Source: Desulfovibrio oxyclinae DSM 11498
GTDB taxonomy: Bacteria; Desulfobacterota; Desulfovibrionia; Desulfovibrionales; Desulfovibrionaceae
Assembly (NCBI RefSeq): GCF_000375485.1
Contig: NZ_AQXE01000016.1
Coordinates: 2,014-40,866 of the forward strand
DNA: 38,853 nucleotides
Direction: 5' to 3'
Shown here in pieces: positions 7,566-16,752 of this stretch. Numbering within the stretch: position 1 is the stretch's first letter; each line of letters starts with the position of its first letter. The notes under the pieces are model-generated. The model saw nothing but the letters and a program-made list of their open reading frames with translations. It was not told the origin of the DNA and ran no database searches. Position numbers and translations under genes: made by a program.

Positions 7566-8252
7566 TCAGGCTTTGAATCGGTACCCTACGCCTCTTACGG
7601 TTTCTACCCAATCTGCGTAGGGGCCGAGTTTTTGGCGCAGCCGTCGCACGTGAGTATCGACGGTTCTGGAGTAACCTTCGAAGTGGGTATCCCAGACGGT
7701 GTCGAGCAGATGGTCGCGGGTTTGCACTTTGCCTTTTCCGAGGACAAGTTCGGTAAGCAGTTTGAACTCTGTGGCGGTCAGCGGTGTGGGTTCGTCGTCC
7801 ACTTTGAGTTCGTGTGCTTCAAAGTCGATGTGGAGGCCGTCTCGTTCCCATGTGTTGGGAGCCTGCTTCACCGGCTCGTTGCTTCTGCGCAGGATGGCCT
7901 TGATGCGCAGGATGAGTTCCCGCGGGGAGAACGGTTTGACGACGTAATCGTCTGCGCCGAGTTCCAGACCGACGATACGGTCGATTTCTTCGCCTTTTGC
8001 GGTGAGCATCACTACGGGGATGTGCGAAAGCGCCGAGTCCTGCTTGACTCTTCTGCATACTTCGAGACCGTCGAGGCCGGGAAGCATGAGGTCGAGCAGG
8101 ATCATGTCGGGCAGGAAGGTGGCGGCCCGTTCAAGGCCGGCGGCGCCGTCTGATTCTGCTGCCACTTCGAATCCGGCCTGTGCGAGATTGTATTTGAGCA
8201 GCTCCCGCGTGTCCTTGTGGTCCTCTACGACGAGGATCTTCTTGTCTGCCAC
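7566..8252 (-). CDS. phoB: PhoB-type response regulator (OmpR family)
   Basis: The 228-residue protein has an N-terminal receiver domain with phosphoacceptor D54 (LLDLMLPG) and conserved K106 (VVKPFSP). A C-terminal winged-helix DNA-binding domain ends in TVDTHVRRLRQKLG and ETVRGVGYRF. The start is GTG with AAGGAG seven bases upstream. The sequence is closest in style to PhoB, the phosphate-starvation regulator, and pstB-phoU occur 13 kb away, so that assignment is likely; other OmpR-family members cannot be excluded. No histidine kinase gene adjoins it. A row of 11-bp-spaced half sites lies about 45 bp upstream of its start. Confidence 0.82.
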   Translation of the reverse strand: MADKKILVVEDHKDTRELLKYNLAQAGFEVAAESDGAAGLERAATFLPDMILLDLMLPGLDGLEVCRRVKQDSALSHIPVVMLTAKGEEIDRIVGLELGADDYVVKPFSPRELILRIKAILRRSNEPVKQAPNTWERDGLHIDFEAHELKVDDEPTPLTATEFKLLTELVLGKGKVQTRDHLLDTVWDTHFEGYSRTVDTHVRRLRQKLGPYADWVETVRGVGYRFKA

Positions 8253-8297
8253 GGTGGACTCCTTTGGTTTGCGTGCGTTGTCTCACTAATACAGGTA

Positions 8298-8325
8298 TGT
8301 CACCGCTTCGTGACGAGACATTGAC
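8298..8325. promoter_or_regulatory. Candidate Pho-box-like half sites upstream of phoB
   Basis: TGTCAC (8298), CGTGAC (8309) and ATTGAC (8320) repeat with an exact 11-bp period, the period of Pho boxes (known consensus CTGTCAT plus 4 bp). The first two also form an inverted repeat GTCAC/GTGAC. The orientation points to the plus-strand gene at 8482, but autoregulation of phoB is possible. Confidence 0.35.
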
Positions 8326-8481
8326 GATCGAATGGCAGCGGCCGAATTTCGGTCATTATCGCGCCCTCTTCCGCATACTGCCATGGGCAAGGGAAATATT
8401 CCAGCTTTCGAGCGTAAAGTGTTTCGGAAAGCGACCGATTAATCATGCAGCATTGCATGAACCTTTCAAGGCGGACCGCTT

Positions 8482-8688
8482 ATGTATTATCATGGATTCG
8501 ATCGAAAATTCCCTTCGGGGCAGAAATACTGGAGCATGTACGACGACCAGCTCATCGGCATGCTGTTTTCCAAGATCGTCAACAAGACGCTGACCGTTTC
8601 GGAGCAGGAGGAGGACATGGTGGACGACATGGTCAACAACCTGTTCGACCTCTGCTTCTACATCAACAAGGACTTCCATGAGTGCTGA
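8482..8688 (+). CDS. Small hypothetical protein, 68 residues
   Basis: I do not recognise a family. The ORF starts with ATG seven bases after AAGGCGG and ends 40 bp before a strong rho-independent terminator, which together support a real gene. The product is acidic, with no signal peptide and no obvious membrane segment. A KTLTVSEQEEDMVDDMV stretch followed by NNLFDLCFYINKDFHEC looks helical. It lies divergent from phoB, sharing a 229-bp intergenic region with candidate Pho-box half sites, so phosphate-linked expression is possible but unproven. Confidence 0.6.
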   Translation: MYYHGFDRKFPSGQKYWSMYDDQLIGMLFSKIVNKTLTVSEQEEDMVDDMVNNLFDLCFYINKDFHEC

Positions 8689-8728
8689 TGCGCTCGGTTG
8701 TTGCCATCGCAAATCCATATTGCGAAGA

Positions 8729-8761
8729 GGCGGTTCGGAGGCGGTCTCCGAGCCGCCTTTT
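8729..8761 (+). terminator. Rho-independent terminator after the 68-residue ORF
   Basis: The 12-bp stem (GGCGGTTCGGAG / CTCCGAGCCGCC, one G-U pair) with loop GCGGT is followed by TTTT. Confidence 0.8.
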
Positions 8762-8839
8762 CGTGTCCGCCGTGGCAGCAGCTCAGGTCAATAATGGACC
8801 GTTGGATTCGAGACGCATACCTTTTCGGATCAGCTCCCG

Positions 8840-9808
8840 TCATTTCGGTGGTGGGAGCTTGCCGGGACGGATTGTCGGGATCGGCTTTGCCTCGCTTCTG
8901 GCAAGGGCCACCGAGCCGCCGATTATCAGCAGCGATCCGGCCAGCGTCATGGGGCCGGGGATCGCTCCGAAGACGGCCCAACCGAGGAGCGCGGCCATCA
9001 CGATTTCCAGATAGCCGATGGCGGAGACCGGCCCGGCCTTGTCCTTCTGGTAGCCCTGCGTCATGAGGTGCTGCCCCATGTTGGTGAACAGGCCCACGCC
9101 AGCCAGCAGGAGCCACTGTGTCCCGTCGGGCAAGGCCCAGTTCCAGCCGTCGAGCAACGGCGCGCCGAAGAGAATCACCATGGGCGGATAGATGATGACG
9201 GAGAGCGGATGCTCGTGCTGGGCGAGCCGGCGCACGGAAATGATGGCGAAGCTGGAGAGCAGCGCGCCGAGGATGGCCACGGAAACGGCGAGCGGCGGCA
9301 GCGGCATGGGCGTGCCGAACAGGAACGACGGCTGCGTCACGAGAACGATCCCGCTCAAACTGACCAGCACTGAAAGCACGCCGCGGGCGGTCATGCGCTC
9401 GCCAAGCACCGGCACGGCCAGCAGGGCCACGAAAACCGGATGCAGGAAGAGCAGCACGGTGGCGTCTGCCAAGGGTAGATGGATGAACGAGTAGAAATTG
9501 CAGCCCATGGCGGCAAAGCCGAGAACGCCGCGCAGAAGCAGCAGCCCCTTTCGGTTGCCGAGAATCGGCGCCCCGGTGCCGCGGATCAGGGCCACACTGT
9601 AGACGATGCCGACCACCGCACGCGCAAAAAGCACCTGAAGCGGCGGAAGTCCCTGACCGGCGAGTTTGACCAGCATCGACCCGACGGCAAAGAAGACGGT
9701 CCCTGCAAGCATGCAGCGAACGCCGGATGCGTTGAAGAATGGCATGACGTGGACACCGTAGAAAGAAGAAGCCATTGTTGCAATAAAATTGGGCACTTTT
9801 TCAGGCAC
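8840..9808 (-). CDS. DMT-superfamily (EamA/RhaT-type) transporter
   Basis: The protein has about ten hydrophobic helices arranged as two EamA repeats. The first half includes GSMLVKLAGQGLPPLQVLFAR and the second includes SFAIISVRRLAQHEHPLSVIIYPP. EamA proteins are inner-membrane exporters of metabolites or amino acids; the substrate cannot be told from sequence. Family length is about 290-300 residues. The GTG at 9808 gives 322, and ATGs at 9775 or 9745 would give 311 or 301; none has a clear ribosome site, so the start is uncertain. It is transcribed away from the following chemoreceptor gene. Confidence 0.85.
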   Translation of the reverse strand: MPEKVPNFIATMASSFYGVHVMPFFNASGVRCMLAGTVFFAVGSMLVKLAGQGLPPLQVLFARAVVGIVYSVALIRGTGAPILGNRKGLLLLRGVLGFAAMGCNFYSFIHLPLADATVLLFLHPVFVALLAVPVLGERMTARGVLSVLVSLSGIVLVTQPSFLFGTPMPLPPLAVSVAILGALLSSFAIISVRRLAQHEHPLSVIIYPPMVILFGAPLLDGWNWALPDGTQWLLLAGVGLFTNMGQHLMTQGYQKDKAGPVSAIGYLEIVMAALLGWAVFGAIPGPMTLAGSLLIIGGSVALARSEAKPIPTIRPGKLPPPK

Positions 9809-9849
9809 TTTCAGAGTATGGAAATTTATGCTATTTCATTCTCCGAATG

Positions 9850-9891
9850 GGCCCCTCGCGATGCAGGACAAGGCTGCGCGAGAGGCCTTTT
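9850..9891 (+). promoter_or_regulatory. Leader hairpin with T-run upstream of a chemoreceptor gene
   Basis: Arms GGCCCCTCGCG and CGCGAGAGGCC (one mismatch) around a 16-nt loop are followed by TTTT. It is built like a terminator but no plus-strand gene precedes it. It ends 36 bp before the MCP start, so it may be an attenuator, or the MCP promoter may lie downstream of it. Confidence 0.4.
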
Positions 9892-9927
9892 GGCATATAG
9901 CATCAGTCTTAATTCGGGAGGACGACC

Positions 9928-12090
9928 TTGTTTAAGAATATGAGTATGCGGAGCAAGATACTTGTTCCTATCTGTACTGCGGTGGTGATCGTATTCATCG
10001 CCACCATGACCATTACCGGCATGCGCATGAGCAAACTGCTCAAACGCGATGCCGAAAAGCTGGCCACGGCGGTCTCCAAGGACTACGGCAGCGAGATCGG
10101 GGCATCCGTGGAGAAGGGCATGGAGAGCGCGCGTACCATCGCGTCGTTCATGGGCGGCGCCAAAGAAGTTCGCGGGGTTTTCGGGCGGAAGAAGGCCATA
10201 GCCATGCTGCGCTCCGTGCTTGAGGAAAGCCCGCACCTCGACGGCATCTGGACCGTGTGGAAGGAAGACGGGTTCGACGGCGTTGACGGTGCATTCGGCA
10301 GCACCGAAATGCACGACGAAACCGGCCGCTTCATTCCGCGCTGGTACCGCAACGCCAAGGGCGAGATCGTCGGCGAAGCGATGAAGAACTACACGGCCGA
10401 GGGTGAAAAAGGATATTTCTACAGCAAGCCCTTCAAGACCAAGAAGCCCTACGTGGGCTCGCCCGTTACCGTAAAATGGGGCGGCGAAAAGGTCATGAAG
10501 GTCACCGCCAGTGTTCCCGTCATGGTCAAGGACGAGGTCTACGGCGTGGCCGGGGCGGACATCATCCTCAACCGGATGCAGGATATCGTCAAAGACATTT
10601 CCCTGTTCGGCTCCGGGTACGGGTTCGTCATCAGCGACGAGGGCAAACTCATCGCCCACCCCAAGAAAGACATCATCGGCACAGACGTATTGAACTATTT
10701 TGACGGACAGGACGCCGAACAGCTCGCAAAAGCCGTGGAAAACGGCACGCCGCTGGAACTGCGGTCCAAGTCCGAGGTGACCAAAAAGGAAACCTACTAC
10801 GTCTTCGTGCCCTTCGAACTCGCCGGAACCGGCGTAAAGTGGCTCTTCGGCGTCAACGTGCCCATGGACAGCGTCATGGCCGAATCGCGGGAGCTCATGC
10901 TCATCAACGCTGGCATGGGCGCCGTGGCTCTGGTGGTCATCGGCCTCATCATCTTCTTCGTTGCCGGAACCATCGTCCGCCCCCTCAAACGGATTGTCGG
11001 TGCCGCCGAGGAAGTTGCCGCAGGCAATCTGGACACCAAGGTGGACATCCATCAGAAAGACGAGATCGGCGTGCTGGCCGACGTGCTGCGCAAGATGGTC
11101 TCCAATCTGGTGGAGATGATCGACACCGCTGAACAGAAATCCGCCGAAGCGGAAGAACAGACCAAGGCTGCCCGCGTGGCCACCGAAGAAGCCGAAGAAG
11201 CGCGCCAACAGGCGGAGATCGCCAAGAAGCAGGGTGCGCTTCAGGCTGCCGAGGCCCTTGAGGGCATTGTGCGCCGCATCACCGCATCCTCCGAGGAACT
11301 CACCGGTCAGGTGCGACAGGCCAGCAGCGGCGCCGAATCCCAGAGCTCCATGGCTTCCGAAGCGGCCACCGCCATGGAACAGATGAACGCCTCCGTCCTC
11401 GAAGTCGCGCGCAACGCCTCCCTTGCCGCGGAGAGTGCCGACGGCGCGAGCGGTCAGGCCCGCAACGGCTCCGAAGTGGTCTCCACGCTGGTGCAGGCCA
11501 TCGGCGAAGTGAGCAGCCGCTCTCAGGAAATGAAGGAGCAGCTCTCCGGACTCGGCAAGAAGGCCGAAGGCATCGGCGAGATCATGAACGTCATCACCGA
11601 CATCGCCGACCAGACCAACCTGCTGGCGCTGAACGCGGCCATCGAGGCGGCCCGGGCAGGCGAGGCCGGACGCGGATTCGCCGTTGTCGCGGATGAGGTC
11701 CGCAAGCTGGCGGAAAAGACCATGAACGCCACCAAGGACGTGGAGGATTCGGTCGGCCAGATCCAGCAGGGCACGCGCGACAGCATCGAGAGCATGGACA
11801 TCGCCGCGGACGCGGTCACCCGCAGCACCTCCCTCGCGGGCGACGCGGGCAACTCCCTTGAAGAGATCGTGACCATCGTGCGCGAAACCGCCGACCAGGT
11901 TCGCAACATCGCAACGGCGTCCGAAGAGCAGTCTTCGGCAAGCGAGCAGATCAGCCGCTCCGTGGACGAGGTCAACCGCATCTCCGACCAGACCGCCGAA
12001 GCCATGCAGCACTCCAGCGACGCCATCGGCGAACTGGCGAACATGGCCACCGAACTCAATGACCTCATCACGAGGCTCAAGAACGAATAA
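9928..12090 (+). CDS. Methyl-accepting chemotaxis protein (dCache-type sensor)
   Basis: The 720-residue chemoreceptor starts at TTG, eight bases after GGGAGG; the ATG four codons later is too far from that site. A first transmembrane helix spans about residues 9-30. A periplasmic double-Cache-like sensor follows (about 40-325, with [18 protein letters not shown] and [16 protein letters not shown] segments). A second helix is at about 327-350, then a HAMP domain. The cytoplasmic signalling domain contains the highly conserved hairpin tip ([19 protein letters not shown]). It would signal through CheW/CheA. The C-terminus ends in LKNE without an aromatic CheR/CheB-binding pentapeptide. The ligand is unknown; Cache domains often bind small organic acids or amino acids. 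Confidence 0.95.
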   Translation: MFKNMSMRSKILVPICTAVVIVFIATMTITGMRMSKLLKRDAEKLATAVSKDYGSEIGASVEKGMESARTIASFMGGAKEVRGVFGRKKAIAMLRSVLEESPHLDGIWTVWKEDGFDGVDGAFGSTEMHDETGRFIPRWYRNAKGEIVGEAMKNYTAEGEKGYFYSKPFKTKKPYVGSPVTVKWGGEKVMKVTASVPVMVKDEVYGVAGADIILNRMQDIVKDISLFGSGYGFVISDEGKLIAHPKKDIIGTDVLNYFDGQDAEQLAKAVENGTPLELRSKSEVTKKETYYVFVPFELAGTGVKWLFGVNVPMDSVMAESRELMLINAGMGAVALVVIGLIIFFVAGTIVRPLKRIVGAAEEVAAGNLDTKVDIHQKDEIGVLADVLRKMVSNLVEMIDTAEQKSAEAEEQTKAARVATEEAEEARQQAEIAKKQGALQAAEALEGIVRRITASSEELTGQVRQASSGAESQSSMASEAATAMEQMNASVLEVARNASLAAESADGASGQARNGSEVVSTLVQAIGEVSSRSQEMKEQLSGLGKKAEGIGEIMNVITDIADQTNLLALNAAIEAARAGEAGRGFAVVADEVRKLAEKTMNATKDVEDSVGQIQQGTRDSIESMDIAADAVTRSTSLAGDAGNSLEEIVTIVRETADQVRNIATASEEQSSASEQISRSVDEVNRISDQTAEAMQHSSDAIGELANMATELNDLITRLKNE

Positions 12091-12111
12091 CGGTCTTTGA
12101 CGACCTTTTGC

Positions 12112-12148
12112 ACGGGGGCTTGCGTCGATCGACGCAAGCCCCCGTTTT
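12112..12148 (+). terminator. Rho-independent terminator after the MCP gene
   Basis: A perfect 34-bp palindrome (arms ACGGGGGCTTGCGTC, loop GATC) runs straight into TTTT. It separates the MCP gene from the riboswitch-led gene downstream. Confidence 0.92.
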
Positions 12149-12203
12149 CTTGAATCGTGGATAGACTTTACAAATCAGGCCCATCGTTATAGAGAATTTT
12201 TTC

Positions 12204-12284
12204 GCGTCAGAAAATGCCAAACCCGCCGCGAGGCGGGGACGGAAAGCCACGGGTCTCAAGCAGACGGCCGGGTTGCCGGGACGC
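12204..12284 (+). promoter_or_regulatory. GEMM-I cyclic-dinucleotide (c-di-GMP) riboswitch
   Basis: The 81-nt leader has the parts of the GEMM-I aptamer in order. P1 is closed by GCGTC (12204-12208) and GACGC (12280-12284). The conserved CAAACC leads into a stem capped by a GCGA tetraloop (CCCGCC/GGCGGG). Then come GACGGAAAGCCACGGG, a variable stem GTCT/AGAC, and the conserved GGCCGGGTTGCC. Downstream, GGTCCG (12290), CGGACC (12299) and GGTCCG (12322) could form mutually exclusive pairings as an expression platform. The gene it leads encodes a c-di-GMP phosphodiesterase-type HD-GYP protein, which fits feedback control. Confidence 0.88.
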
Positions 12285-12351
12285 CTTTCGGTCCGACTCG
12301 GACCTCTTCATCTCCGGCACAGGTCCGTCTGGCGCCCTTCAGGGAACAGCC

Positions 12352-13362
12352 ATGAGCGGAAGCAGGGACACATCCATACAGGACGGCAGGCCATCCTTTC
12401 CAAACGGAAAGGGGCTGGTGCCCATCTCTGCGCACGTGCTTTCCCCCTCCACGGTGGGCGCTTTTTCCGTCTACCTCGTTCAGGACGACAAGCCGGTGCT
12501 CTACGCCACCAAAGGCGAAAGCTTCACGCCGCGCCACCGCCAGCGCCTTGCCGAACTTGACGTCAACCAGCTCTACATCGTCCCGTCCGAGCGCAAGGCA
12601 TACGTAAATTTCGTCAGGGACAACCTGACCACCCTGCTCGACGACGAGAGCATCCCCTGCAGCGAACGGGCGCGCTTTTTCTGCGAAGCCACCACCGCAC
12701 TGGCCCGGGACGCTTTTGACCGCTCCCTGCCCAACCCCGGCGGCGTGGTCCGCTTTCGCAGAATCCAGACGCTCATCCGCGACGGCTCCAACTTCTTCAC
12801 CGGCCCGGAAGGCGTACGAGAGATTTTCCGGCTGGTATCGGAAAACGAGGACCTGTACGCTCACGGCGTGGGGTGCATGGTGCTTTCGGCAAGCCTGCTG
12901 TCGCGATTCGCCCCGGACGACAGGGAACTGCTCACCGCCTGCTCCATGGGAGCGCTCATGCACGACGTGGGAAAGCTGGAACTGCCGGAGCACATCCTGA
13001 ACGCCGCCCCGGACGCGCTGGAGCACCACGACATGGAACAGCTGCATTCCCATCCGGCCCTCGGGGTGAGCGTCTGCTCCATTCTTCCCCTGCCGCAGGA
13101 GAGCCTGCACTGCATCCTCTTCCATCACGAGTTGGAAGACGGCTCGGGATACCCCACGCGCGCCAGCGGGGACATGATCCCTTTCTATGCCCGCATCGTC
13201 TCGCTGTGCAATTTTTATGAGGGTTTGATTCGCGAGCGGCCGTGGCGCAGGGCGCTGTCCCCGCGTGAAGCACTGTGCCGAATCCGCGATCATGGCGGGA
13301 AGTTCGACCGGACGATGGTCGAGCTGCTTGAAGGAGTGGTCACTCGCTCCGGCATGGTTTGA
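12352..13362 (+). CDS. HD-GYP domain protein, probable c-di-GMP phosphodiesterase
   Basis: The protein has 336 residues from ATG 12352, which follows AGGGA. A longer frame from 12214 would start inside the riboswitch and is rejected. An N-terminal ~100-residue region (VGAFSVYLVQDDKPVLYATKG) resembles the adaptor found ahead of some HD-GYP domains. The metal-binding HD is at about 204-205 (MHDVGKLELP), and the GYP signature HHELEDGSGYP is at about 258-268. Both motifs are complete, so hydrolysis of c-di-GMP is expected. No membrane segment is seen. It is convergent with the next MCP gene and shares a strong terminator with it. Confidence 0.9.
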   Translation: MSGSRDTSIQDGRPSFPNGKGLVPISAHVLSPSTVGAFSVYLVQDDKPVLYATKGESFTPRHRQRLAELDVNQLYIVPSERKAYVNFVRDNLTTLLDDESIPCSERARFFCEATTALARDAFDRSLPNPGGVVRFRRIQTLIRDGSNFFTGPEGVREIFRLVSENEDLYAHGVGCMVLSASLLSRFAPDDRELLTACSMGALMHDVGKLELPEHILNAAPDALEHHDMEQLHSHPALGVSVCSILPLPQESLHCILFHHELEDGSGYPTRASGDMIPFYARIVSLCNFYEGLIRERPWRRALSPREALCRIRDHGGKFDRTMVELLEGVVTRSGMV

Positions 13363-13363
13363 A

Positions 13364-13395
13364 GGCGGCGCCCCTCGGGGCGCCGCCACTTTTTT
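13364..13395 (+). terminator. Rho-independent terminator after the HD-GYP gene
   Basis: GGCGGCGCCCC and GGGGCGCCGCC form an 11-bp inverted repeat separated by 2 nt, followed by an ACTTTTTT tail on the plus strand. The T-run ends at the stop of the convergent MCP gene. Confidence 0.85.
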
Positions 13396-15386
13396 CAGAA
13401 CCGCTCGAATTCGCCTTCATCCACGGAAGGAAGCGCCGTACGCGCGGGTTTCCCCATTCCACGAGCCGAACGGCTACGCCCTTCGATTCGGAAGAAGGAC
13501 ATGGTCTGCTCAAGAGACGCCGCCAGATCGGCCAGCTGTTTTGCCGATGCGGCCACATCTTCGGCATTGGCGGCGTTGGTCTGCAACAGGGTATCCATCT
13601 GGGTGATGGCTCCGGCTATCTCCCGGGAGCCTATGCTCTGCTCTTCGCTCGACTCGGTTATCTCGCTCACGAGCTTGGCGGTCTGCTGCACTTCCGGCAC
13701 GATGTCCTGAATGATGCGCCCCGCCTTTTCCGCCACACCGAGGCTCTCCGAAGACTTGGTGGCGATCTCCGCCGCGGCCTGCCCACTGCGTTCCGCCAGT
13801 TTGCGAACCTCTCCGGCCACCACCGCAAACCCTTTGCCGTGTTCTCCGGCCCGCGCTGCCTCGATGGCCGCGTTCAGTGCCAGCAGGTTGGTCTGTCTGG
13901 CTATTTCTTCGATGATGGAAATGCGTTCGGCAATGTCCTTCATGGCCGCCACGGTTTCGGCCACCGCCTCTCCGCCTTCCAGTGCGGATTCGGCCGTCTT
14001 CTCGGCAATCTCGCGTGTCCGCCGGGCATTTTCGGTATTTGCGGCAATGCCCGCAGAGACCTCTTCCACCGATGACGACACTTCTTCCATGGTACTCGCC
14101 TGCTGCTCCACGCTGTCGGAAAGACTGGATGAAGACTCATTCAGCACCCGGCTGCCTTCGGCTACGGACTGGCCGCTCTCAAGCACGCGGGAAACGATCT
14201 CGCGCAACTTGCTGATCATGGCTGTCAGTGCGCCGGCAAGATCGCCCACTTCGTCATTGTGCGGGTAGCTGATGCTTGCGCCGAGGTCGCCTTTCGCCAG
14301 TTGCCCGGCAAAGTCCGCGCTCTCGGCCAGCGGACGGGATATCACCCTTTTGAGGCCGTAGTAAGCCCCGAGGAAGGACATGATCACGAAGACCGCCACC
14401 AAGACGCCGATGATCCAGTTCAGGTCGGCGATCAGGGCCAGCGGTCCGGAGATGTCCATGCCGATGACGATAACGCCCACCTGACGCCCCTTGTAGTCCC
14501 GCACGGGGAAGGCAGTGAGCGCCTTGTTGCCCACCAGCTTGACGCTTCGTCCGTCGGTGCCGCTCTGCACGAACTCCGAGGACACCAGATCGCGCGTGGT
14601 CTGATCGTCCTTTCCGGAGGTGAGCACGAACCTGCCGTCCAGCAGCGGGTACTTGGCAGCGTCCTGAAGCCTGGTGGTGACGGGAAGCAGGTCGGCGTTC
14701 ATGTATACGAGCATGGACGAGGATTCGTCGCTTGCCAGCGGCTTGAGGGCGTCGGAAAACCCTACCAGCACCTCGCATGATCCGAGCGTTTCCCCCTCCT
14801 CGCCCTTCACCGGGACAAGGCCGCGAATGGAAAAACCGCCGCGCCCGGGCTCGATGCCTTTCACGGGACTGCCGGAAGCATTGACGTCCAGCACGGTCTT
14901 GCGAAACGAGGAAATATCGTCAGAGATATCGACCCATTGCCCGTTGCGCTTGGCCTGCTTGCCACGCCAGAGACGCACGAGGCTTCGGCCGTTCGGAAGA
15001 TGGAAGTGCAGCCGGAACTTGGAGCCGGTCACCGACTGGTATCCTTCGAGGTTCGGTTGCATCACGCTACGGATTCGTTCGCGTGCGGCCTGCGCCTGTT
15101 GAGAGCGCGGATCATCCATATCGCCCGAGCGCGCCGTGCGGAAGGCGTCGCGAATGGCGGGATCGGCGCTGAACAGAGCCGCCATGGCCTGTGCGCCGTC
15201 CTCGGCGGACGATATGGCCTGCTCGACCTGACTCGTCTTGGAATCCACGAGCATCTCGACGAACGAGTGCTCAAGTTTACCGAAGTTGGAAGAGATGATG
15301 TACCAGCCCACGCCGACCAGAATGATCGCCAGCACCGTGAACGGGATCATCATTTTGGCCAGAACGGGAACTCTTCTGGATTGCAT
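13395..15386 (-). CDS. Methyl-accepting chemotaxis protein with C-terminal tether
   Basis: The 663-residue chemoreceptor starts with ATG after AAGGGGG. A first transmembrane helix is at about residues 12-32. A periplasmic Cache-like sensor follows (about 35-310; [22 protein letters not shown] and [18 protein letters not shown] are typical of the dCache_3-like group). A second helix is at about 318-342, then HAMP and the signalling domain with tip [19 protein letters not shown]. The last ~30 residues form a flexible basic linker ending in EFERF, which fits the aromatic-xx-aromatic pentapeptide that tethers CheR/CheB. The ligand is unknown. Confidence 0.95.
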   Translation of the reverse strand: MQSRRVPVLAKMMIPFTVLAIILVGVGWYIISSNFGKLEHSFVEMLVDSKTSQVEQAISSAEDGAQAMAALFSADPAIRDAFRTARSGDMDDPRSQQAQAARERIRSVMQPNLEGYQSVTGSKFRLHFHLPNGRSLVRLWRGKQAKRNGQWVDISDDISSFRKTVLDVNASGSPVKGIEPGRGGFSIRGLVPVKGEEGETLGSCEVLVGFSDALKPLASDESSSMLVYMNADLLPVTTRLQDAAKYPLLDGRFVLTSGKDDQTTRDLVSSEFVQSGTDGRSVKLVGNKALTAFPVRDYKGRQVGVIVIGMDISGPLALIADLNWIIGVLVAVFVIMSFLGAYYGLKRVISRPLAESADFAGQLAKGDLGASISYPHNDEVGDLAGALTAMISKLREIVSRVLESGQSVAEGSRVLNESSSSLSDSVEQQASTMEEVSSSVEEVSAGIAANTENARRTREIAEKTAESALEGGEAVAETVAAMKDIAERISIIEEIARQTNLLALNAAIEAARAGEHGKGFAVVAGEVRKLAERSGQAAAEIATKSSESLGVAEKAGRIIQDIVPEVQQTAKLVSEITESSEEQSIGSREIAGAITQMDTLLQTNAANAEDVAASAKQLADLAASLEQTMSFFRIEGRSRSARGMGKPARTALPSVDEGEFERF

Positions 15387-15450
15387 TGGGGCCCCCTTGG
15401 AACAACTGTATTGTTTTCCGGATAGGCCTCGTGGGGAAATCCCGTATACC

Positions 15451-16203
15451 TTAGAGTCGTTTTATTGAAAAGAATCCATTTGGGACTTTTGCCGACGGGG
15501 AATCGTTCATCCAGCCCGGCACGAATCCCATGCCGTGGCTCAAGTGGGACTCCAGCTCGCGGTAGCCCGGCTGAAACCGCTCCACCAGTCGCCAGTAGGA
15601 TTTGGAATGGTTGGGATGCCTCAGGTGGCAGAGTTCATGGATCATCAGGTGCCGCAACAACTCCGGGGACAGGAACAGGGCCTTGCAGTTGAGGCTGATG
15701 CGCCCGCGCGATGAACAGCTGCCCCAGCGTCGGCTCTGGCTGCGGATGGTCACGGAGTCGAAGGTAAGACCAAGCTCATCGGCCACGTTGCGCAACATGG
15801 GTGGCAGATGCTCCCGCGCCGTTCGCCTGACAAAATCCCTGAGACGTTCGAACATCGCGTCTTCGGCCCCTGTAGGACCGGAAAGCATGATCGAAGCGGC
15901 GTTTCCGCGCAGACGGACCACTCCTGCGCGCTCCACGCGGCGGACCTCGAACCCCAGCCCAACGCCCGGGAAATCCACTCGCGACGGCAGCTCATGCGCT
16001 TCAGGCCACGGCGGACGTCCCTGCTCCACCATGGAGCGGGCGGTGTATTCGATCCACGCACGCTTCTCGCGCAACACATCTGACACCATGGACTCCGGTG
16101 CCTCCGGCGGCAACACCAACTGAAGACCGGTGCCGGGAAGCAGCTTGACGATAACCCGCTTGGCACGGGGATTCCTGCGAACGTAATACGGAAGCGAGGC
16201 CAT
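15451..16203 (-). CDS. YgjP-like metallopeptidase-fold protein (M48/DUF45)
   Basis: The 250-residue protein of the YgjP family carries the zinc-binding motif [16 protein letters not shown] near the C-terminus, preceded by [14 protein letters not shown], the family's other signature. Family members have been assigned as UTP pyrophosphatases or SprT-like metalloproteins; the function is not settled. The chosen ATG at 16203 comes one base after the stop of the upstream DUF523 gene and 12 bases after GGAGG. The frame extends further upstream but only into that gene. It is very likely co-transcribed with it. Confidence 0.87.
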   Translation of the reverse strand: MASLPYYVRRNPRAKRVIVKLLPGTGLQLVLPPEAPESMVSDVLREKRAWIEYTARSMVEQGRPPWPEAHELPSRVDFPGVGLGFEVRRVERAGVVRLRGNAASIMLSGPTGAEDAMFERLRDFVRRTAREHLPPMLRNVADELGLTFDSVTIRSQSRRWGSCSSRGRISLNCKALFLSPELLRHLMIHELCHLRHPNHSKSYWRLVERFQPGYRELESHLSHGMGFVPGWMNDSPSAKVPNGFFSIKRL

Positions 16204-16204
16204 C

Positions 16205-16633
16205 TCAGTCCCGGTCCTCCGCCGCCACGGGCTCGATCCCTGCCCGGCGCAAAGCCCTTGCGAGGAACCCGTCACCGGGAATCAACCGCCTTTGAAAGGT
16301 ACCGTCATAGATCATCCCGCAGCCGCAGGAAGGGGACCTCGGCTGCAACAGGGCGGTTCGGCATCCGGCACAGACGGCCAGCTTCACGGCCTCCCGTGCC
16401 CCGCGCCGGAAATGCTCGGTGAAGTCGGTGCCGCTCTCGTCCACCACCCTGTCGTCCCGAATCTCCACGGGATTGCGCGGCGTGGGCAAACCGCCAAGCT
16501 GCTCGGGACACACGGGAATCGCCCGTCCCTGCTCCACCAGCCGCACTGCGTCCGGATGCTCGTTGTCGCCGCCGTCGTAACGGCACTTCACACCCGCAAG
16601 ACAGGCGCTGACCAATATCATATCATCGCGCAT
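16205..16633 (-). CDS. DUF523 family protein (YbbK-like)
   Basis: The 142-residue protein has the family pattern: N-terminal ILVSACLAGVKCRYDG, central PVCPEQLGGLPTPRNP, and a cysteine-rich CRTALLQPRSPSCG with GMIYDGTF. The conserved cysteines suggest metal or Fe-S binding, but no reaction is known. The start at 16633 (MRDDMILVS) has AAGGAG five bases upstream; an earlier ATG at 16678 has none. It leads a two-gene unit with the YgjP-like gene and is divergent from the MFS gene. Confidence 0.88.
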   Translation of the reverse strand: MRDDMILVSACLAGVKCRYDGGDNEHPDAVRLVEQGRAIPVCPEQLGGLPTPRNPVEIRDDRVVDESGTDFTEHFRRGAREAVKLAVCAGCRTALLQPRSPSCGCGMIYDGTFQRRLIPGDGFLARALRRAGIEPVAAEDRD

Positions 16634-16701
16634 GAGAACTCCTTGCCCGGCCGTTTTCGGGGCTGCATAACCGGCCATGGACGGGCGGCGGAAGCTTACC
16701 C

Positions 16702-16731
16702 TTGATCAATGAGGGAATAAAGGCATATGTT
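16702..16731 (+). promoter_or_regulatory. Candidate promoter of the MFS gene
   Basis: TTGATC (16702-16707) and TATGTT (16726-16731) are 18 bp apart, each matching 4 of 6 consensus bases. The start would lie just upstream of the GAGGAG ribosome site at 16742. Confidence 0.35.
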
Positions 16732-16752
16732 CGGCACCCCCGAGGAGACCCC

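Noticed and set aside
9826..12012. Long minus-strand open frame of 728 codons opposite the MCP gene
   Set aside because: It is the mirror of a well-supported chemoreceptor gene in G+C-rich DNA; its His/Gly/Asp-rich composition is typical of an antisense frame.
12214..12351. In-frame N-terminal extension of the HD-GYP protein
   Set aside because: It overlaps the riboswitch aptamer and has no ribosome site; ATG 12352 follows AGGGA and the extension has no family similarity.
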